Virus record (IMG/VR): IMGVR_UViG_3300037010_000741
Span: 1-48,489 of that record
Length of the DNA: 48,489 nucleotides
Origin: a virus
Direction: 5' to 3' (one strand)
Numbering within the stretch: the first letter of the stretch is position 1; every line of letters starts with the position of its first letter. The notes beneath the pieces are model-generated. The model was not told the DNA's origin and did no database searches. It saw only the letters and a program-made list of their open reading frames with translations. Below are positions 16,014-22,752 of this stretch, piece by piece. The position numbers were made by a program, and so were the translations under genes.

Positions 16014-16600
16014 CGTATTTCAAATCCTCCACATTCGCGTAAGAAATTAACAAAGTCTTGTAAACAAGTCAATCCACAACAGTGGGATGTGTTATACATA
16101 AAACCATCCACTTCAAATACACCATCTTTAACAAATATTTCGGGATATAAAAATAGCTCTAATTTATTTGATAGTATAGGTTCTACACTAACATTAGACA
16201 GACTACCTGATTCTGTTATTGTTTGTTGTGTATACCATCCTACATTCAAACCAATACTATTCCATCCTTCAAACTTTACAGCAATATAATCATCAATAAA
16301 ATTAGCAAGTATTGTGCATTCTTGTTGAGTCTTCAACCCAGCTCCAGAATTTACTTGAATATTATCAATAAAATCTACTGGTAAGGATAAATTATACATA
16401 GTAGCAGATTCCAAGATTACCTGTGCAATAGGACGCCAACTCCACACATTAGCTCTAAAGTAATAACCAAGGTTTTCTTGCTCAAACTCTGCCATGCTTG
16501 TCCTATAATCATTTTTTTGCACTCTAGTGCTATTATCCCATTCTATTTCTGGTTTTACACCCTTAATCATAGGGTTTAAACCGTAGATATCCATGCCCAT
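16010..16600 (-). CDS. Conserved phage protein (MGMDIYG family)
   Basis: 196 residues. The opening MGMDIYGLNP and the segment GYYFRANVWSWRPIAQVI are the hallmark of a widespread phage family of unknown function whose members read roughly GMDxYGxNP... YFRxNVWxWRPL. The C-terminal part has CCGLTCLQDFVNFLRECGGF, with paired cysteines. It is probably a soluble cytoplasmic accessory protein. The 4-nt overlaps on both sides place it in the same operon as its neighbours. Family recognition is fair; function unknown. Another MGxDMY-type protein occurs at 19.7-20.1 kb, but outside the first residues they are not clearly related. Confidence 0.6.
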   Translation of the reverse strand: MGMDIYGLNPMIKGVKPEIEWDNSTRVQKNDYRTSMAEFEQENLGYYFRANVWSWRPIAQVILESATMYNLSLPVDFIDNIQVNSGAGLKTQQECTILANFIDDYIAVKFEGWNSIGLNVGWYTQQTITESGSLSNVSVEPILSNKLELFLYPEIFVKDGVFEVDGFMYNTSHCCGLTCLQDFVNFLRECGGFEIR

Positions 16601-16977
16601 TATTTACCAAAGTCTTTTTTAAGTTTGTTAAGTAGGTCTTTGAGTTTCTCACCTTCTGTTGTATTATTAATGAAATCTTTAAGACGTTCAGCTTCAATAT
16701 CAGTATCACCAAAAATATTCTTAATTTCATCCATTATTGCATTAGCATCAATGGCTGATTTTAGATTATCATCAATAGTTTTTAAATTGCTATCAATCAT
16801 ACTACGTAGCATAGTTAAACCAGCGATTGAAGCGGCTGGACTACCTGTTACTTTAATTGTCTGAGTTACAGGATATCCTTCGGGATTAAACTCAATAGCA
16901 AGTAATACTAAAGAGTTGTTTGAGTCTTTAATGACTTTATCAATATGTTCAAAAATTTCTTCTAAGATAAGTTTCAT
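16600..16977 (-). CDS. Hypothetical helical protein
   Basis: 125 residues, no known family. The N-terminus reads MKLILEEIFEHIDKVI, followed by a short beta part (SLVLLAIEFNPEGYPVTQTI) and then a long helical region (SMIDSNLKTIDDNLKSAID, about 72-90) ending in KLKDLLNKLKKDFGK. It could be an oligomeric coiled-coil protein. It shares its start base region with the 99-residue gene upstream through a 4-nt overlap. Confidence 0.5.
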   Translation of the reverse strand: MKLILEEIFEHIDKVIKDSNNSLVLLAIEFNPEGYPVTQTIKVTGSPAASIAGLTMLRSMIDSNLKTIDDNLKSAIDANAIMDEIKNIFGDTDIEAERLKDFINNTTEGEKLKDLLNKLKKDFGK

Positions 16978-17273
16978 GATTCTAAAGATTGTTTAATATT
17001 TGGTTCTGCTTCTTCTATCATCTCAACTATATGAGAGAGTTTGTCTACAATGCTGTTTATTGTTTTGTAATAGGTGCTTTCACGAATCTGTTCAATTTCT
17101 TGATCACCAATTGGAATAAAAACAACAGGTTGAACAGTAAATTCAGTGTAATCACTCATATCCAAGCGTTCAGTACGCACTCGAGAATCTAAACGGTTGT
17201 CTAAATCCTCGAGGTGCGTTTTGAACTGATAGTAGACACACGATATTTCAGTGTTGTCTAATGATTTAATCAT
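16974..17273 (-). CDS. Hypothetical protein
   Basis: 99 residues, no recognised family. The N-terminal half is mixed (EISCVYYQFKTHLEDLDNRL), with a strand pair in the middle (YTEFTVQPVVFIPIG) and a helical acidic C-terminus (DKLSHIVEMIEEAEPNIKQ). It is linked to both neighbours by 4-nt stop/start overlaps, so it is real as part of the coupled minus-strand string, but nothing indicates its role. Confidence 0.5.
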   Translation of the reverse strand: MIKSLDNTEISCVYYQFKTHLEDLDNRLDSRVRTERLDMSDYTEFTVQPVVFIPIGDQEIEQIRESTYYKTINSIVDKLSHIVEMIEEAEPNIKQSLES

Positions 17274-17755
17274 AGGTCAATTGTTTCTTCATTTAAATTA
17301 TAAAAATTTAAAGATAGTAATTTATGATTAATCCAAAGATCAATGATATCAAGTGTGGTAATTTTACATTCTTTCAATGTGGGTAGATTGCTGTACTTAC
17401 CATCTTTAAAATAACTAAGCTTGATGTGCGGGAAAATAACACCAAGTAGCTTGTTAGAATCACCATACACACGCTCATACTTAAATTGGTTAAGCGCATT
17501 GATAGCACGAAGATGATCATTCTTAATCCTAAAAATAACTTGTTGAGTCATGGATTGGGTTTGTTCTTCTTGAAATGCATCCATACCATACATCAAACGA
17601 CGGTACATTGATTTTTGAATTGTGTTCATTGTAAAGTACTTACGTTGAACATTAATGCTAATTTGTTCATCCTGCTCATAAGGAATGAAACTAGATTTAC
17701 CATTAGCGTAATTAATTGCGATGCCAGTTTTAGTAGCTGTGATTGTTTTATTCAT
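17270..17755 (-). CDS. Hypothetical protein
   Basis: 161 residues, unrecognised. It starts with beta strands (KTITATKTGIAINYANGKS) and continues with a basic, Met/Gln-rich helical segment (RKYFTMNTIQKSMYRRLMYG, then EEQTQSMTQQVIFRI) and a more regular C-terminus ending in NLNEETIDL. There are no catalytic motifs that I can see. It is the first gene of the tight string running down to 15.0 kb; the gap of 29 nt upstream is too short for a separate promoter outside coding sequence. Confidence 0.5.
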   Translation of the reverse strand: MNKTITATKTGIAINYANGKSSFIPYEQDEQISINVQRKYFTMNTIQKSMYRRLMYGMDAFQEEQTQSMTQQVIFRIKNDHLRAINALNQFKYERVYGDSNKLLGVIFPHIKLSYFKDGKYSNLPTLKECKITTLDIIDLWINHKLLSLNFYNLNEETIDL

Positions 17756-17784
17756 ATCAGTTAGTGTTTTTTAATGTTATAATA

Positions 17785-18063
17785 TCAGTAATAGGCGTTT
17801 TCAACAGAGAAAAGTATAATAGGGAGGTCCCAATTTTCAAACATTAATACATATTCTCCATTCATGGTGCCATGATTGATCAGAACAGATTGTTTAGTTA
17901 CAGTACATGCTAGTTCCTCTAGTTTATCAAGTGAATCAGCCATTAATGTGACAGATTTACCCATATAATTAAAATGGGCAATAAACTTAAAAATGTATGG
18001 TTCAGGAACTTCGCGATACGCTGCATTAATTTCTTCGTGATAAAATTCTTTTATTTTGCTCAT
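17785..18063 (-). CDS. Hypothetical protein
   Basis: 92 residues from ATG at 18063 (a GTG 24 nt upstream is also open, but the ATG gives a 4-nt ATGA overlap with the preceding gene and is preferred). The protein is alpha/beta: KIKEFYHEEINAAYREV helix, FKFIAHFNYMGKSVTLMA strands, DSLDKLEELACTVTKQSV helix, then a beta C-terminus (YVLMFENWDLPIILFSV). No family recognised. Confidence 0.5.
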   Translation of the reverse strand: MSKIKEFYHEEINAAYREVPEPYIFKFIAHFNYMGKSVTLMADSLDKLEELACTVTKQSVLINHGTMNGEYVLMFENWDLPIILFSVENAYY

Positions 18064-18386
18064 GTGTTGTTTTTTGGATACTCGCACTGCGTAAGTGAAC
18101 CTGATTTGAGCTGTATTGTATGCTCTTTACCTGTAGATAGGTTCTTATGCACTAGAGTATAGTTCTTACTATTATAGTTAGGTACTGTTAATGGTACATC
18201 AAAGTAGACGTATTTTACTATTTCATCCATTGATGTGTATATTTTGTATTTGACTCGACGGGTAATAAGATCTTCAATACGCAGTATATACTGCATTTCA
18301 GTGGTTGTTGACCCTCTTAATTGCTTTTTAAATAAGCGTTTTAGAGAACATAATTTAAGATTTACAAGTAATCGCTTGATTTTCAT
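18060..18386 (-). CDS. Basic hypothetical protein
   Basis: 108 residues, very basic at the N-terminus (MKIKRLLVNLKLCSLKRLFKK), then a beta-rich part (MQYILRIEDLITRRVKYKIY). The N-terminal helix could bind nucleic acid or membrane. Its stop overlaps the next start by 4 nt. It lies just after the terminator of the 126-residue gene, so it probably starts a new transcript from the AT-rich 18387-18400 stretch (ATATATTTTGCAT on the minus side). No family recognised. Confidence 0.5.
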   Translation of the reverse strand: MKIKRLLVNLKLCSLKRLFKKQLRGSTTTEMQYILRIEDLITRRVKYKIYTSMDEIVKYVYFDVPLTVPNYNSKNYTLVHKNLSTGKEHTIQLKSGSLTQCEYPKNNT

Positions 18387-18400
18387 ATATATTTTGCATT

Positions 18401-18435
18401 AAAGTAAAAGGGGGCTAGGTTATACACCCAGCCCC
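18401..18435 (-). terminator. Rho-independent terminator after 126-residue gene
   Basis: On the minus strand GGGGCTGGGT (18435-18426) pairs with ACCTAGCCCC (18420-18411), 10 bp with one G-U pair and a 5-nt loop, followed by CTTTTACTTT. It lies about 30 nt past the stop at 18466. Confidence 0.85.
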
Positions 18436-18465
18436 ACAGTTACTACCCTATGAACACTAACTAAT

Positions 18466-18846
18466 TTATAACTTTTTAAGTATATCGCGTAGTTTATCTA
18501 AAGGATCTTGAGTTACACATATCTCAATTAATCCTCTAACAATTAAATAATCCCGCAAATCCGCACTAGCATTGTTTAATATATTTTCAATAAAAGTAGA
18601 CTTAGTTGAACTAGGTGTTTGATCATTAATTAGTTTAAGTTCGTTATTTAATGTAGTTTCATAACCTTTTGTAAAGCCACATGCTGAGAACACATCATCT
18701 GCATCGTGGTCAAACGTACGACTTGATGTACGATCTGTTGTATCACTGTTTTCTTGGTTAGGTATATTACGAATAGCCCAACTAACTTCTTCTTGAGTGA
18801 GTGAATTATTTGCACTCAAGATTACTTCCATAATTTTTTGTTTCAT
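18466..18846 (-). CDS. Hypothetical protein
   Basis: 126 residues from ATG at 18846; an in-frame TTG 30 nt upstream would add 10 residues but is less likely. The N-terminus (MKQKIMEVILSANNSLTQEEVSWAI) looks like a winged-helix opening of the type found in small regulators, followed by a Ser/Thr/Asp-rich linker (SDTTDRTSSRTFDHDADDVF) and a C-terminal helical part (DLRDYLIVRGLIEI). A regulatory role is possible but unproven. A tRNA-like element lies directly upstream and a strong terminator downstream. Confidence 0.5.
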   Translation of the reverse strand: MKQKIMEVILSANNSLTQEEVSWAIRNIPNQENSDTTDRTSSRTFDHDADDVFSACGFTKGYETTLNNELKLINDQTPSSTKSTFIENILNNASADLRDYLIVRGLIEICVTQDPLDKLRDILKKL

Positions 18847-18880
18847 AGACTTTGTTTTTTGATTTTTTGTATTCAATTAG

Positions 18881-18976
18881 AGGTCAAGGTTAGAATCGAA
18901 CTAACTTATTTGCCGCGTAATGTCCCGCGGCATTTATCCATATTGTACATCTACTTTTGTAAAGATACACTTGACC
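18881..18976 (-). tRNA. Degenerate class-II tRNA-like element, tRNA-Ser(GGA)-like
   Basis: A 96-nt element filling the gap between two genes. A 7-bp acceptor stem (GGTCAAG at 18976-18970, CTTGACC at 18888-18882) encloses a perfect T arm: GTTAG, canonical loop TTCGATT, CTAAC (18905-18889). A long GC-rich hairpin (TGCCGCG / CGCGGCA with an 8-nt loop) would be the class-II variable arm. A D-type stem TATC/GATG is present, but its loop lacks the usual GG. The best anticodon loop, ATGGATA, has T33 and anticodon GGA (Ser), consistent with class II, but its stem has only three of five pairs. No CCA is encoded. Either a decayed tRNA-Ser or a tRNA mimic. Confidence 0.45.
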
Positions 18977-18993
18977 AACCAATTGCTTACTTG

Positions 18994-19305
18994 TTATTTT
19001 ACTCTAAAGTTTATTACAAGTTCAGTATCACTAACAGACACATTTTCAATCAAATTCATACTGAATCGTAGCGTACTATTGGACATATTAACAACAGGTA
19101 AAGTTGTTCTGTCTTTTTCGTATGACTTTTGACTAGGTCTAGTACCAGCTTTAAAGTAACGATAATAAGCTTGATTGTAAGTAATATTTAATGTTTCTGC
19201 TACGCTAGCAAGAGCCACTTTTTGATTTACTCCAGTTTTCATTAGCTCTAACACCGTCTTTTTAAACTCGATGATTTTTCTTGCAGATAATTTTTTGATG
19301 CTCAT
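18994..19305 (-). CDS. Putative helix-turn-helix DNA-binding protein
   Basis: 103 residues from ATG at 19305; a TTG 15 nt upstream is also open. The segment MKTGVNQKVALASVAETLNITYNQAYYRYFKAG (about 24-56) has the shape of a helix-turn-helix: VALASVAETLNI, turn, TYNQAYYRYFKA recognition helix. The N-terminus is strongly basic (MSIKKLSARKIIEFKK) and the C-terminal third is beta-rich (TLRFSMNLIENVSVSDTELV). It is likely a phage transcription regulator; the targets may include the tandem TTATGTCAA site just upstream of the gene. The family assignment is by pattern only. Confidence 0.55.
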   Translation of the reverse strand: MSIKKLSARKIIEFKKTVLELMKTGVNQKVALASVAETLNITYNQAYYRYFKAGTRPSQKSYEKDRTTLPVVNMSNSTLRFSMNLIENVSVSDTELVINFRVK

Positions 19306-19387
19306 TTTAAATGATTTCAAGGTTTACACTAAAAGATTTGGGTATTAGTAGTCAAGCTATTAGCTTTAAACTAAAAATACATGGTTA

Positions 19388-19405
19388 TTATGTCAATTAT
19401 GTCAA
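19388..19405. repeat. Tandem 9-bp repeat TTATGTCAA x2
   Basis: Two perfect abutting copies of TTATGTCAA (19388-19396, 19397-19405) in the 165-nt gap between the HTH gene and the 65-residue membrane protein. On the minus strand they read TTGACATAA twice, resembling -35 elements or an operator for a dimeric regulator. They lie about 85 nt upstream of the HTH gene's start. Confidence 0.45.
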
Positions 19406-19470
19406 AATTATTTTGTAACTTAACTTTGTTAATTGTACAATTTGTTTAAGGGATATAGATTTTTTTGGTG

Positions 19471-19668
19471 CTACCTTTGTTTGTTGATGATAATTGTATG
19501 TTTCAAGATACTATCTAACTTAAAAATATCTGTTTGATAGAGAGCTATAGAATCTTTTAATTCTTTAACTCTGGTTGAATGCATCTCTTTTATCTTTTGC
19601 TTATCATAATAAAAGAATAATAAAACAACAAGTATTATTAAAAGAGGGATTGGTTTGACATTTACCAT
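19471..19668 (-). CDS. Small membrane protein
   Basis: 65 residues with an N-terminal transmembrane helix (PIPLLIILVVLLFFYYD, about 6-22) followed by a charged helical tail (KQKIKEMHSTRVKELKDSIA, then YQTDIFKLDSILKHTI). One membrane anchor plus a soluble coiled coil. Its start overlaps the stop of the MGLDMY gene by 7 nt. No family recognised; it could be another envelope-targeted accessory such as an antiholin-like or exclusion protein, without direct evidence. Confidence 0.5.
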   Translation of the reverse strand: MVNVKPIPLLIILVVLLFFYYDKQKIKEMHSTRVKELKDSIALYQTDIFKLDSILKHTIIINKQR

Positions 19669-20132
19669 GATGATTGATAGTAATAATCACCACTAAACTT
19701 ACCATCTGAATCCATTTCTTTTTCTAAGAACTCAATAGTATCTTTAGTATCTTGATAATAATATTTATCATATTCAGTACTTCCAAAAAAGAAACCTGAT
19801 GTAGTTGGTAGTATATCATTAGGAGCACTAGCAGCATCAAACTCCATTACTTTTTTACAAGCATCATATAGATTCTTTAAGTCTTCTACTGAAACATAAG
19901 TTGACCTACCATCATCAACACTACTTTGACAATTTTGAACAAACCAATTATGGATATGATTGGCTTTTCTCCAATACATCACTTGTTCTTCAACATATGA
20001 TATTCTGTCTACTTTAATTTGATCAAATACTTTTCCATTTCTTTTAACAGTAACTTCAAACTGTTTTTCTTTGGGTATGTGTTCCCATTGTTTTACATAT
20101 GTCTTTTTAGACAAATACATATCTAGTCCCAT
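19662..20132 (-). CDS. Conserved phage protein (MGLDMYL family)
   Basis: 156 residues matching a widespread phage and bacterial family of unknown function. Signature segments are MGLDMYLSKK at the start, YWRKANHIHNWFVQN (about 73-87), DDGRSTYVSVEDLKNLYDAC (93-112) and LPTTSGFFFGSTEYDKYYY (129-147). The conserved His, Asp and Trp residues suggest a ligand or metal site, but no activity is known to me. It is followed by the small membrane gene with a 7-nt overlap and preceded by the 118-residue gene 3 nt away. Confidence 0.65.
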   Translation of the reverse strand: MGLDMYLSKKTYVKQWEHIPKEKQFEVTVKRNGKVFDQIKVDRISYVEEQVMYWRKANHIHNWFVQNCQSSVDDGRSTYVSVEDLKNLYDACKKVMEFDAASAPNDILPTTSGFFFGSTEYDKYYYQDTKDTIEFLEKEMDSDGKFSGDYYYQSSW

Positions 20133-20135
20133 AAT

Positions 20136-20492
20136 TTAATATTCCATTAGTTGCATGAATGATATTACATACTTTTCTCTTATCTTAGTAACAATAATCT
20201 CACTACCATAATAGTGACTAGGTAATTCTTGTAACACTACATTACAAAATTCCTGAATTGGATCTATTACATCTAGGTTATTCTGTCGTGCTCCAACTAG
20301 GTTATTATGCGCCATACTTAGAATATAATCTAAATCTGAATCGAATCCATTTTCTTTAGCCTCTTCGCTAAGGTACTCCTTGCCACTGCTTCCGTTTAAG
20401 TCTTGATCGAAAGAGAAGTCTTTAAACTTCTCTACGATGTTTTCTAAGGTAACTACTATTACTTCTAAGGTGCTGTTTCTATTCGTACTCAT
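20136..20492 (-). CDS. Hypothetical protein
   Basis: 118 residues from ATG at 20492 (an in-frame TTG 21 nt upstream is less likely). The N-terminal helix STLEVIVVTLENIVEKF is followed by an acidic, Gly/Ser-rich region (DQDLNGSSGKEYLSEEAKE) and a C-terminal alpha/beta part (EFCNVVLQELPSHYYGSEII). No family recognised. Its start overlaps the end of the 104-residue gene by 14 nt. Confidence 0.5.
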   Translation of the reverse strand: MSTNRNSTLEVIVVTLENIVEKFKDFSFDQDLNGSSGKEYLSEEAKENGFDSDLDYILSMAHNNLVGARQNNLDVIDPIQEFCNVVLQELPSHYYGSEIIVTKIREKYVISFMQLMEY

Positions 20493-20793
20493 CTTTGACA
20501 ATATTTTCTGCAAGAACTCTTGTTTGCATAAGTTTTAACTTGAGCTTTATTATTTCTAGCTCTAATTCTTCAGTGGTCATATCAGTTTTCTCACGTTGAT
20601 CTCTAACAGCTTCAAATACCATCTCAGTCATATCGTCTTTTCTCATGTCAAGAAACTCACTTGTTTTTGCTCCATCAGTATAATTGAAGCAATAGCCTGA
20701 TCCATCTTCAAATTGGATACTGGTTACATGTTTACCTTGCTGTGTTAACACAACAATGGCTGCCACTAGGGACTTTGGTGTCATTTTTTTCAT
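20479..20793 (-). CDS. Hypothetical protein
   Basis: 104 residues. The N-terminal half looks like a small beta domain (HVTSIQFEDGSGYCFNYT), and the C-terminal half is a long helix (TTEELELEIIKLKLKLMQT, about 75-93) likely to form a coiled coil. The product could be a dimer. There is no known family. The gene is 15 nt from the small membrane gene upstream and overlaps the downstream gene by 14 nt. Confidence 0.5.
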   Translation of the reverse strand: MKKMTPKSLVAAIVVLTQQGKHVTSIQFEDGSGYCFNYTDGAKTSEFLDMRKDDMTEMVFEAVRDQREKTDMTTEELELEIIKLKLKLMQTRVLAENIVKDEYE

Positions 20794-20808
20794 ATGTTTA
20801 TAAGGTTT

Positions 20809-21033
20809 TTATAATTTCTCATCAATGTATTGGAAGCAGTTCACGATCATGTACAGTGTACCCAAGGATGATACTATATAAACAAATACCATTGGACTAC
20901 AAGCTACATCATTTAGTGTGGTATCAAAAACAAAAGAAAAAAAGGCAGTTAATAACCAATTTAAACAAGTTACTAATATTATAATAGCTGTTGCTACTAT
21001 TGGATAGAGTAGTGTTTTTTGAATTGTATTCAT
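20809..21033 (-). CDS. Small membrane protein, two TM segments
   Basis: 74 residues with two hydrophobic stretches: LLYPIVATAIIILVTCLNWL (about 8-27) and MVFVYIVSSLGTLYMIVNCF (about 48-67). A two-TM hairpin of this size resembles small phage membrane proteins such as holins, but there is no positively charged tail and no lysis neighbour, so only a membrane location is claimed. Confidence 0.5.
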   Translation of the reverse strand: MNTIQKTLLYPIVATAIIILVTCLNWLLTAFFSFVFDTTLNDVACSPMVFVYIVSSLGTLYMIVNCFQYIDEKL

Positions 21034-21060
21034 GTTATTTGTTGGGTTAGTGAGAGTTAG

Positions 21061-21273
21061 TTACTGATTGTCATCAATGATAAGGCTATCTAATGCTGTG
21101 TCCCCTAATGGAATAACTCCAACGGGTCTATTATTATCAGATATAATATATCCTTGATCTGTGCATATCATTTGATACTCACAAGGATCTTTAGGATACA
21201 ATATTGGTGAGAGTAATAATCCAGCAATAGCACCCATTGTTAACATTATTATAATGTGTAAGACTTTATTCAT
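21061..21273 (-). CDS. Small membrane or secreted protein
   Basis: 70 residues. The N-terminal hydrophobic segment (VLHIIIMLTMGAIAGLLLSP, about 4-23) could be an uncleaved anchor or signal; the remainder contains two cysteines (DPCEYQMIC), which could form a disulfide in the periplasm, and an acidic end (DSLIIDDNQ). No family recognised. Spacing to both neighbours is short (14 and 27 nt). Confidence 0.5.
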   Translation of the reverse strand: MNKVLHIIIMLTMGAIAGLLLSPILYPKDPCEYQMICTDQGYIISDNNRPVGVIPLGDTALDSLIIDDNQ

Positions 21274-21287
21274 TTTGTTTTAGTATT

Positions 21288-21500
21288 TTAAATGGTTAAC
21301 TCATCATCTTCATCAGCTAAATGGCTGTCATTAAACTCATTAGCTATATCACCTTTAAGTTCAAACACTCCTTTATTATGCTTGTTACTATTGTTCACAA
21401 TCATTTTAAGAACATTGCGTAGGTGGTGAATATCCATAGACATTATATCTATGAATGTACCATCTTTTTGTTTCCAATAAACTATTTCTTTATTGTTCAT
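21288..21500 (-). CDS. Small hypothetical protein
   Basis: 70 residues, acidic C-terminus (DSHLADEDDELTI), a beta start (EIVYWKQKDGTFIDIMSM) and a central helix (HHLRNVLKMIVNNSNKH). No family recognised. Its start overlaps the end of the 149-residue gene by 11 nt, so expression is probably coupled. Confidence 0.5.
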   Translation of the reverse strand: MNNKEIVYWKQKDGTFIDIMSMDIHHLRNVLKMIVNNSNKHNKGVFELKGDIANEFNDSHLADEDDELTI

Positions 21501-21939
21501 TTGATTGATTTTCTAAACCATTAAGCTCACATTCGTTTTTTAAATCATTAAAAGAATTATACCATTCTAACTGTTCTGGAGTTAGTTTTGATTTTAAATC
21601 TTTTATTAATTCAAGTTGTTCTTCTTTCCACCATTTGTATTCAAGATGTGCTTGATAATTATCAGATACATCTTCAATATCTTCAGATGTTAATCTTGAA
21701 GGATGATTGTTTTCTATCTCTTGTTCAAGCTGTTGAATATAAGAAATAGGATAAGATTCAAAAGTAATTTCTTTTTCAGCTGTAGAATATCCTCCACCAA
21801 TTAGTGCAAGTTTTTCTCTAACCATAAATAAACATGGTCTAATATTACCTAACCCTAATGGAGACTCTGTTTCTAAATGATATTTAGTTAACAGTCTTTC
21901 TAGTTGTTCTAATTCTAAGTTTGTCATTTTATTTTGCAT
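21490..21939 (-). CDS. Hypothetical helical protein, first of leftward block
   Basis: 149 residues, no recognised family. Mostly helical and charged, with Glu/Leu-rich coiled-coil segments at both ends (TNLELEQLERLLTKYHLE; KEEQLELIKDLKSKL). It is the first leftward gene after the large non-coding zone, so its promoter should lie in 21940-22100. ATGs at 21939 and 21927 are both possible starts. A prominent Trp/Tyr-rich middle (HLEYKWWKEEQ) is the only other feature. Confidence 0.5.
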   Translation of the reverse strand: MQNKMTNLELEQLERLLTKYHLETESPLGLGNIRPCLFMVREKLALIGGGYSTAEKEITFESYPISYIQQLEQEIENNHPSRLTSEDIEDVSDNYQAHLEYKWWKEEQLELIKDLKSKLTPEQLEWYNSFNDLKNECELNGLENQSNEQ

Positions 21940-22705
21940 ATTATTACAACTTGCCAGTTGCTTGTTATTGGTTATTCATTCACTAAAGTAGAATGATTCA
22001 CTTAATATTATCCCTCTGCACTCAGTTGTAATAACTAAAATCTTTCATTTAGTATCAGAGATCACCCATCAATCAACTATGTTTAGATTGACACTGTGTA
22101 TTACAACTGCTCACCCTTGGGAAGTGAGAATGGTGCATTAATAATAGACATTATTGTTTAGTCTATTGATTTGTAATCAGGAAAAAATTAAGATTTCTCG
22201 CCTGATCTATAGGATACTACCCTACTTATATAAGATTACATATAATAGAAATATGATCCTATCATTAGTTCAAGGATATTGATTAGTGTGACTTAGAGTT
22301 GATGGATTGATGTGTAAAGTAATAATTAAGTTATCTAGTGCCGCGTTTTTGATGTTTCATGTGGAACAAGTAACTATAATGAATGAGTGTGAGAGGTATA
22401 TACTCCTCACATTCAATCACTTACACATTTATTCTACTACTTGATTAGTAGAGATTGCAGTAATTATATGCATCTTAGAATAATGCAAATGTTATTGCAG
22501 AAACAACGCTTATCATTGGTGGTAAGTGCTAATAATTGCGGGAAAACACTACATCTTAATTTTGTAATATATTGATTCTGTAACAATTTGTACTATTCTA
22601 ATACGAATTTACCCGCACAATACTGTTAAGAATGCGTTGTTGAAGTGTGGCGCAACGCGCGAACAACTGTTGCGAAGCAACGCCTTATTTTGAAGCGACA
22701 TAAAG
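21940..22705. other. Non-coding divergence zone, possible origin or control region
   Basis: 766 nt without a credible gene on either strand; the longest ATG frames are only about 20 codons. It holds a hairpin GTGAGAGG/CTCCTCAC (22390-22411, one mismatch), a palindrome CTACTA/TAGTAG (22434-22451), a hairpin CTTATCA/TGGTAAG near 22510, and nested GCGTTG/CAACGC and CGCAAC/GTTGCG repeats between 22630 and 22680. A parS-like 16-mer is at 22353. It separates leftward early-type genes from the rightward virion genes. A replication origin, partition-type site or regulatory RNA is possible; none is proven. Confidence 0.5.
22353..22368. promoter_or_regulatory. parS-like ParB-binding site
   Basis: The 16-mer TGTTTCATGTGGAACA differs at one central base from TGTTTCACGTGGAACA, one of the native chromosomal parS forms bound by ParB, a motif conserved across most bacterial phyla. 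It lies in the non-coding zone, where it cannot be explained by coding constraint. No ParB gene is in this window, so the host ParB would be the reader. Confidence 0.4.
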
Positions 22706-22743
22706 CTGTAATGAGCAAGGGGTATTTTCCTTGCTCATTACAG
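22706..22743 (-). terminator. Long perfect hairpin, likely terminator
   Basis: A 15-bp perfect inverted repeat, CTGTAATGAGCAAGG (22706-22720) with CCTTGCTCATTACAG (22729-22743), around an 8-nt loop, 9 nt after the stop of the Ala/Pro-rich gene. The T-run after it on the minus strand is weak (CTTTATG), so it may be a processing or attenuation hairpin as much as a terminator. Confidence 0.65.
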
Positions 22744-22752
22744 AGTGTCTGC

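Noticed and set aside
18838-19071. 77-codon frame on the plus strand over the tRNA-like element
   Set aside because: Crosses the tRNA-like structure and the end of the HTH gene; no leader and no family.
22533-22548. AATTGCGGGAAAA, which resembles a group I intron P element
   Set aside because: No matching Q, R or S elements follow, and it lies in a non-coding zone with no split gene around it.
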